The translations under genes were made by a program, and so were the position numbers. A stretch of DNA of 6,816 nucleotides, taken from NCBI GenBank assembly GCA_023432235.1, contig JAEYUX010000072.1:1-6816 (forward strand). Direction: 5' to 3'. Origin of the DNA: Actinomycetes bacterium. Its GTDB lineage: Bacteria; Actinomycetota; Actinomycetes; Actinomycetales; Demequinaceae. Shown here piece after piece: positions 5,245-6,816 of the stretch (its first letter is position 1; each line of letters opens with the position of its first letter). The notes under the pieces are model-generated. The model was not told the origin of the DNA. It ran no database searches and saw only the letters and a program-made list of their open reading frames with translations.

Positions 5245-5257
5245 TCCCTGACCAGAG
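5223..5257 (+). terminator. Hairpin overlapping the stop codon of the SRPBCC gene
   Basis: CTCTGG/CCAGAG (5223-5228 and 5252-5257) encloses GGGAC/GTCCC (5234-5238 and 5244-5248), with an asymmetric internal loop and a five-base terminal loop that contains the first two bases of the TAG. Only TTC follows, so termination strength is uncertain. Confidence 0.4.
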
Positions 5258-5262
5258 TTCGC

Positions 5263-5308
5263 GTGCCGGTGGGCGTCATGCTTTCGCGAGCAGGGCGCCC
5301 GCCGGTGC
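5263..5308 (+). terminator. Long hairpin between the SRPBCC gene and ppdK
   Basis: The 13-pair stem 5263-5275/5296-5308 includes three G-U wobbles. It continues through a small internal loop into TGCT/AGCA (5279-5282 and 5289-5292) with a six-base loop. It lies 19 bases past the SRPBCC stop codon. No T-run follows. It is a probable U-poor terminator that separates the two genes. Confidence 0.5.
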
Positions 5309-5367
5309 ATGGGCCGTCATGGGCCCTTGGTCCCCAGCGAACGAAATCCCCTGGGGCACCCTGGTGG

Positions 5368-5387
5368 GGACGGCAACGGGGCCGTCC
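5368..5387 (+). other. Hairpin in the leader of ppdK
   Basis: GGACGGC/GCCGTCC form a perfect seven-base stem with a six-base loop that ends 20 bases before the ppdK start codon. A second possible pairing, CCCCAG/CTGGGG, lies at 5332-5337 and 5351-5356. It could shape the ppdK leader or be part of the terminator cluster. Confidence 0.4.
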
Positions 5388-5407
5388 GGTGACGTTAAGA
5401 GCGTGAC

Positions 5408-6816
5408 ATGGCTAAGTACGTTTACGACTTCAGCGAAGGGAACAAGGACCTCAAGGACTTGCTCGGTGGCAAAGGCGCCAACCTGGCAGAAATGACGAAC
5501 CTTGGGCTTCCAGTTCCTCCGGGATTCACCATCACCACGGAAGCGTGTCGGTGGTACATGTCAACAGGTCATGTGCCTCCAGAACTGCGAGTCCAAGTGA
5601 CGATGGCAGTGAGAACCCTCGAGGATTCGCTCGGGCGCGGTTTCGGCGATGTGCAGGACCCTTTGCTCGTGTCCGTGCGCTCTGGAGCGAAGTTCTCCAT
5701 GCCCGGGATGATGGAGACCGTTCTCAACGTGGGTCTCAACGACGCGTCGGTACACGGCCTCGCTGACTTTGCGGGTGACGAGCGTTTCGCGTGGGACTCG
5801 TACCGCCGTCTCATTCAGATGTTTGGCAAGACGGTCCTCGATATCGACTCTGACCTCTTTGCCAACGCGTTGGACGCAAAGAAGAAGGCAGCCGGCGTCA
5901 CCGGCGACACCGAACTCACCGCTAGTGCTCTTCACGAGTTGGTGGACGAGTTCAAGGCGATTGTGCGCGAGCAGTCCGGGCGTGAGTTCCCGCAGCACCC
6001 CCGCGAGCAACTTGACCTCGCGATCGAGGCCGTCTTCAACTCATGGAACACCGAACGTGCTCGCTTGTACCGGCGCCGGGAACGCATCTCGGACGATCTC
6101 GGCACGGCTGTCAACGTGGTGGCGATGGTGTTCGGCAACCTGGGCGAAGGATCCGGAACCGGCGTGTGCTTTACTCGGGATCCTGCGACGGGTGTGCCCG
6201 GCGACTACGGTGACTACCTCGAGAACGCGCAGGGCGAAGATGTGGTGGCTGGCATCCGAAACACCCTCCCTCTCGCCGATTTCGAACGCATCGATCCCGA
6301 CGCGTACGGCGAACTCAAGCAAGCGATGCGGCGACTTGAGAACCACTACCGCGACTTGTGCGACATCGAGTTCACGGTAGAGCGCGGCAAATTGTGGATG
6401 CTCCAAACTCGCGTGGGCAAGCGCACTGCCGCCGCTGCCTTCCGCATCGCGTATCAGCTTGTTGACGAGCACCTCATCACTTTGGATGAGGCACTTGAGC
6501 GCGTTACCGGAGAGCAACTGAGCAAACTCATGTTTCCCCAGTTCGATCCGAGCGCACCACGGACGACGCTGGCAAAGGGCATGGCCGCTTCCCCAGGGGC
6601 CGCTGTTGGCGAGGCGGTGTTCTCTTCCGCACGCGCACAAGAGCGTGCGGCCGAGGGTGCGAACGTCATCCTTGTGCGGCGCGAGACCAACCCCGATGAT
6701 CTCGGCGGCATGATGGCGGCCGTCGGTGTCCTCACGTCGCGCGGTGGCAAGACCTCACACGCAGCAGTGGTCGCGCGCGGTATGGGCACCACCTGCGTGG
6801 TGGGCGCCGACGCTCT
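5408..6816 (+). CDS. ppdK: Pyruvate phosphate dikinase, N-terminal 469 residues (runs off right edge)
   Basis: This enzyme interconverts pyruvate, ATP and phosphate with phosphoenolpyruvate, AMP and pyrophosphate in the cytoplasm, through a phosphohistidine. The N-terminal ATP-binding part shows the start pattern YVYDFSEGNKDLKDLLGGKG, SVRSGAKFSMPGMM with R91, GEGSGTGVCFTRDPATG at 246-262, and DIEFT with E321 followed by LQTR with Q333 and R335. These correspond to the nucleotide-binding Arg, Glu, Gln and Arg of the Clostridium symbiosum enzyme, which are about two residues further on there. The swivelling phosphohistidine domain has GGKTSHAAVVARG with catalytic H451. T449, two residues before it, is the position phosphorylated by the regulatory protein in plants and some bacteria. 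The frame is uninterrupted. The start has only a weak AAGAG about eight bases upstream. The C-terminal PEP/pyruvate barrel is outside the window. Confidence 0.97.
   Translation, partial: MAKYVYDFSEGNKDLKDLLGGKGANLAEMTNLGLPVPPGFTITTEACRWYMSTGHVPPELRVQVTMAVRTLEDSLGRGFGDVQDPLLVSVRSGAKFSMPGMMETVLNVGLNDASVHGLADFAGDERFAWDSYRRLIQMFGKTVLDIDSDLFANALDAKKKAAGVTGDTELTASALHELVDEFKAIVREQSGREFPQHPREQLDLAIEAVFNSWNTERARLYRRRERISDDLGTAVNVVAMVFGNLGEGSGTGVCFTRDPATGVPGDYGDYLENAQGEDVVAGIRNTLPLADFERIDPDAYGELKQAMRRLENHYRDLCDIEFTVERGKLWMLQTRVGKRTAAAAFRIAYQLVDEHLITLDEALERVTGEQLSKLMFPQFDPSAPRTTLAKGMAASPGAAVGEAVFSSARAQERAAEGANVILVRRETNPDDLGGMMAAVGVLTSRGGKTSHAAVVARGMGTTCVVGADA

Overview
The window looks like high-GC Gram-positive (actinobacterial, possibly Micrococcales-like) chromosome. 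The grounds are the high GC content, GC-rich third codon positions, a TANNNT-type -10 box placed for leaderless translation, a tRNA with no encoded CCA, and protein sequences that read as actinobacterial. No species can be named.

Left part (1-2315): a probable metal-handling locus. On the minus strand lie a small stand-alone heavy-metal-associated (HMA) metallochaperone with a CPSC metal site and, 36 bases downstream, the N-terminal 383 residues of a P1B-type heavy-metal ATPase that runs off the left edge. The ATPase has a CPG in place of the usual CPC in its membrane metal site and no metal-binding domain of its own. Divergent on the plus strand is a Crp/Fnr-family regulator with an FNR-like DNA-recognition helix but without FNR's cysteine cluster or the cAMP-contacting Arg-Ser of CRP. 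An FNR/CRP-spaced inverted repeat sits between the two units. The simplest reading is that the regulator senses a metal or redox state and controls the chaperone and pump, and possibly itself.

Middle part (2316-4491): a decayed integrated element. An intact tRNA-Pro(GGG) on the minus strand (4418-4491) is matched by a 42-base copy of its 3' half at 2611-2652 (41/42 identical), 1807 bases away in the same orientation. This is the footprint of integration by a tyrosine recombinase into the 3' half of a tRNA gene. The C-terminal catalytic part of such an integrase lies next to the tRNA, truncated at its N-terminus and frameshifted near its end. Other contents are one intact VOC (glyoxalase/bleomycin-resistance fold) gene with higher GC3 than the flanking genes, the C-terminal remnant of an unknown gene that abuts the integrase remnant, and a possible further remnant. 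The element looks unable to move by itself. Each tRNA copy has its own terminator-like hairpin on its 3' side.

Right part (4492-6816): chromosomal backbone. It holds an SRPBCC-family protein with a strong ribosome-binding site, then a 163-base gap packed with hairpins, then the first 469 residues of pyruvate phosphate dikinase (ppdK), which runs off the right edge just after its catalytic histidine.
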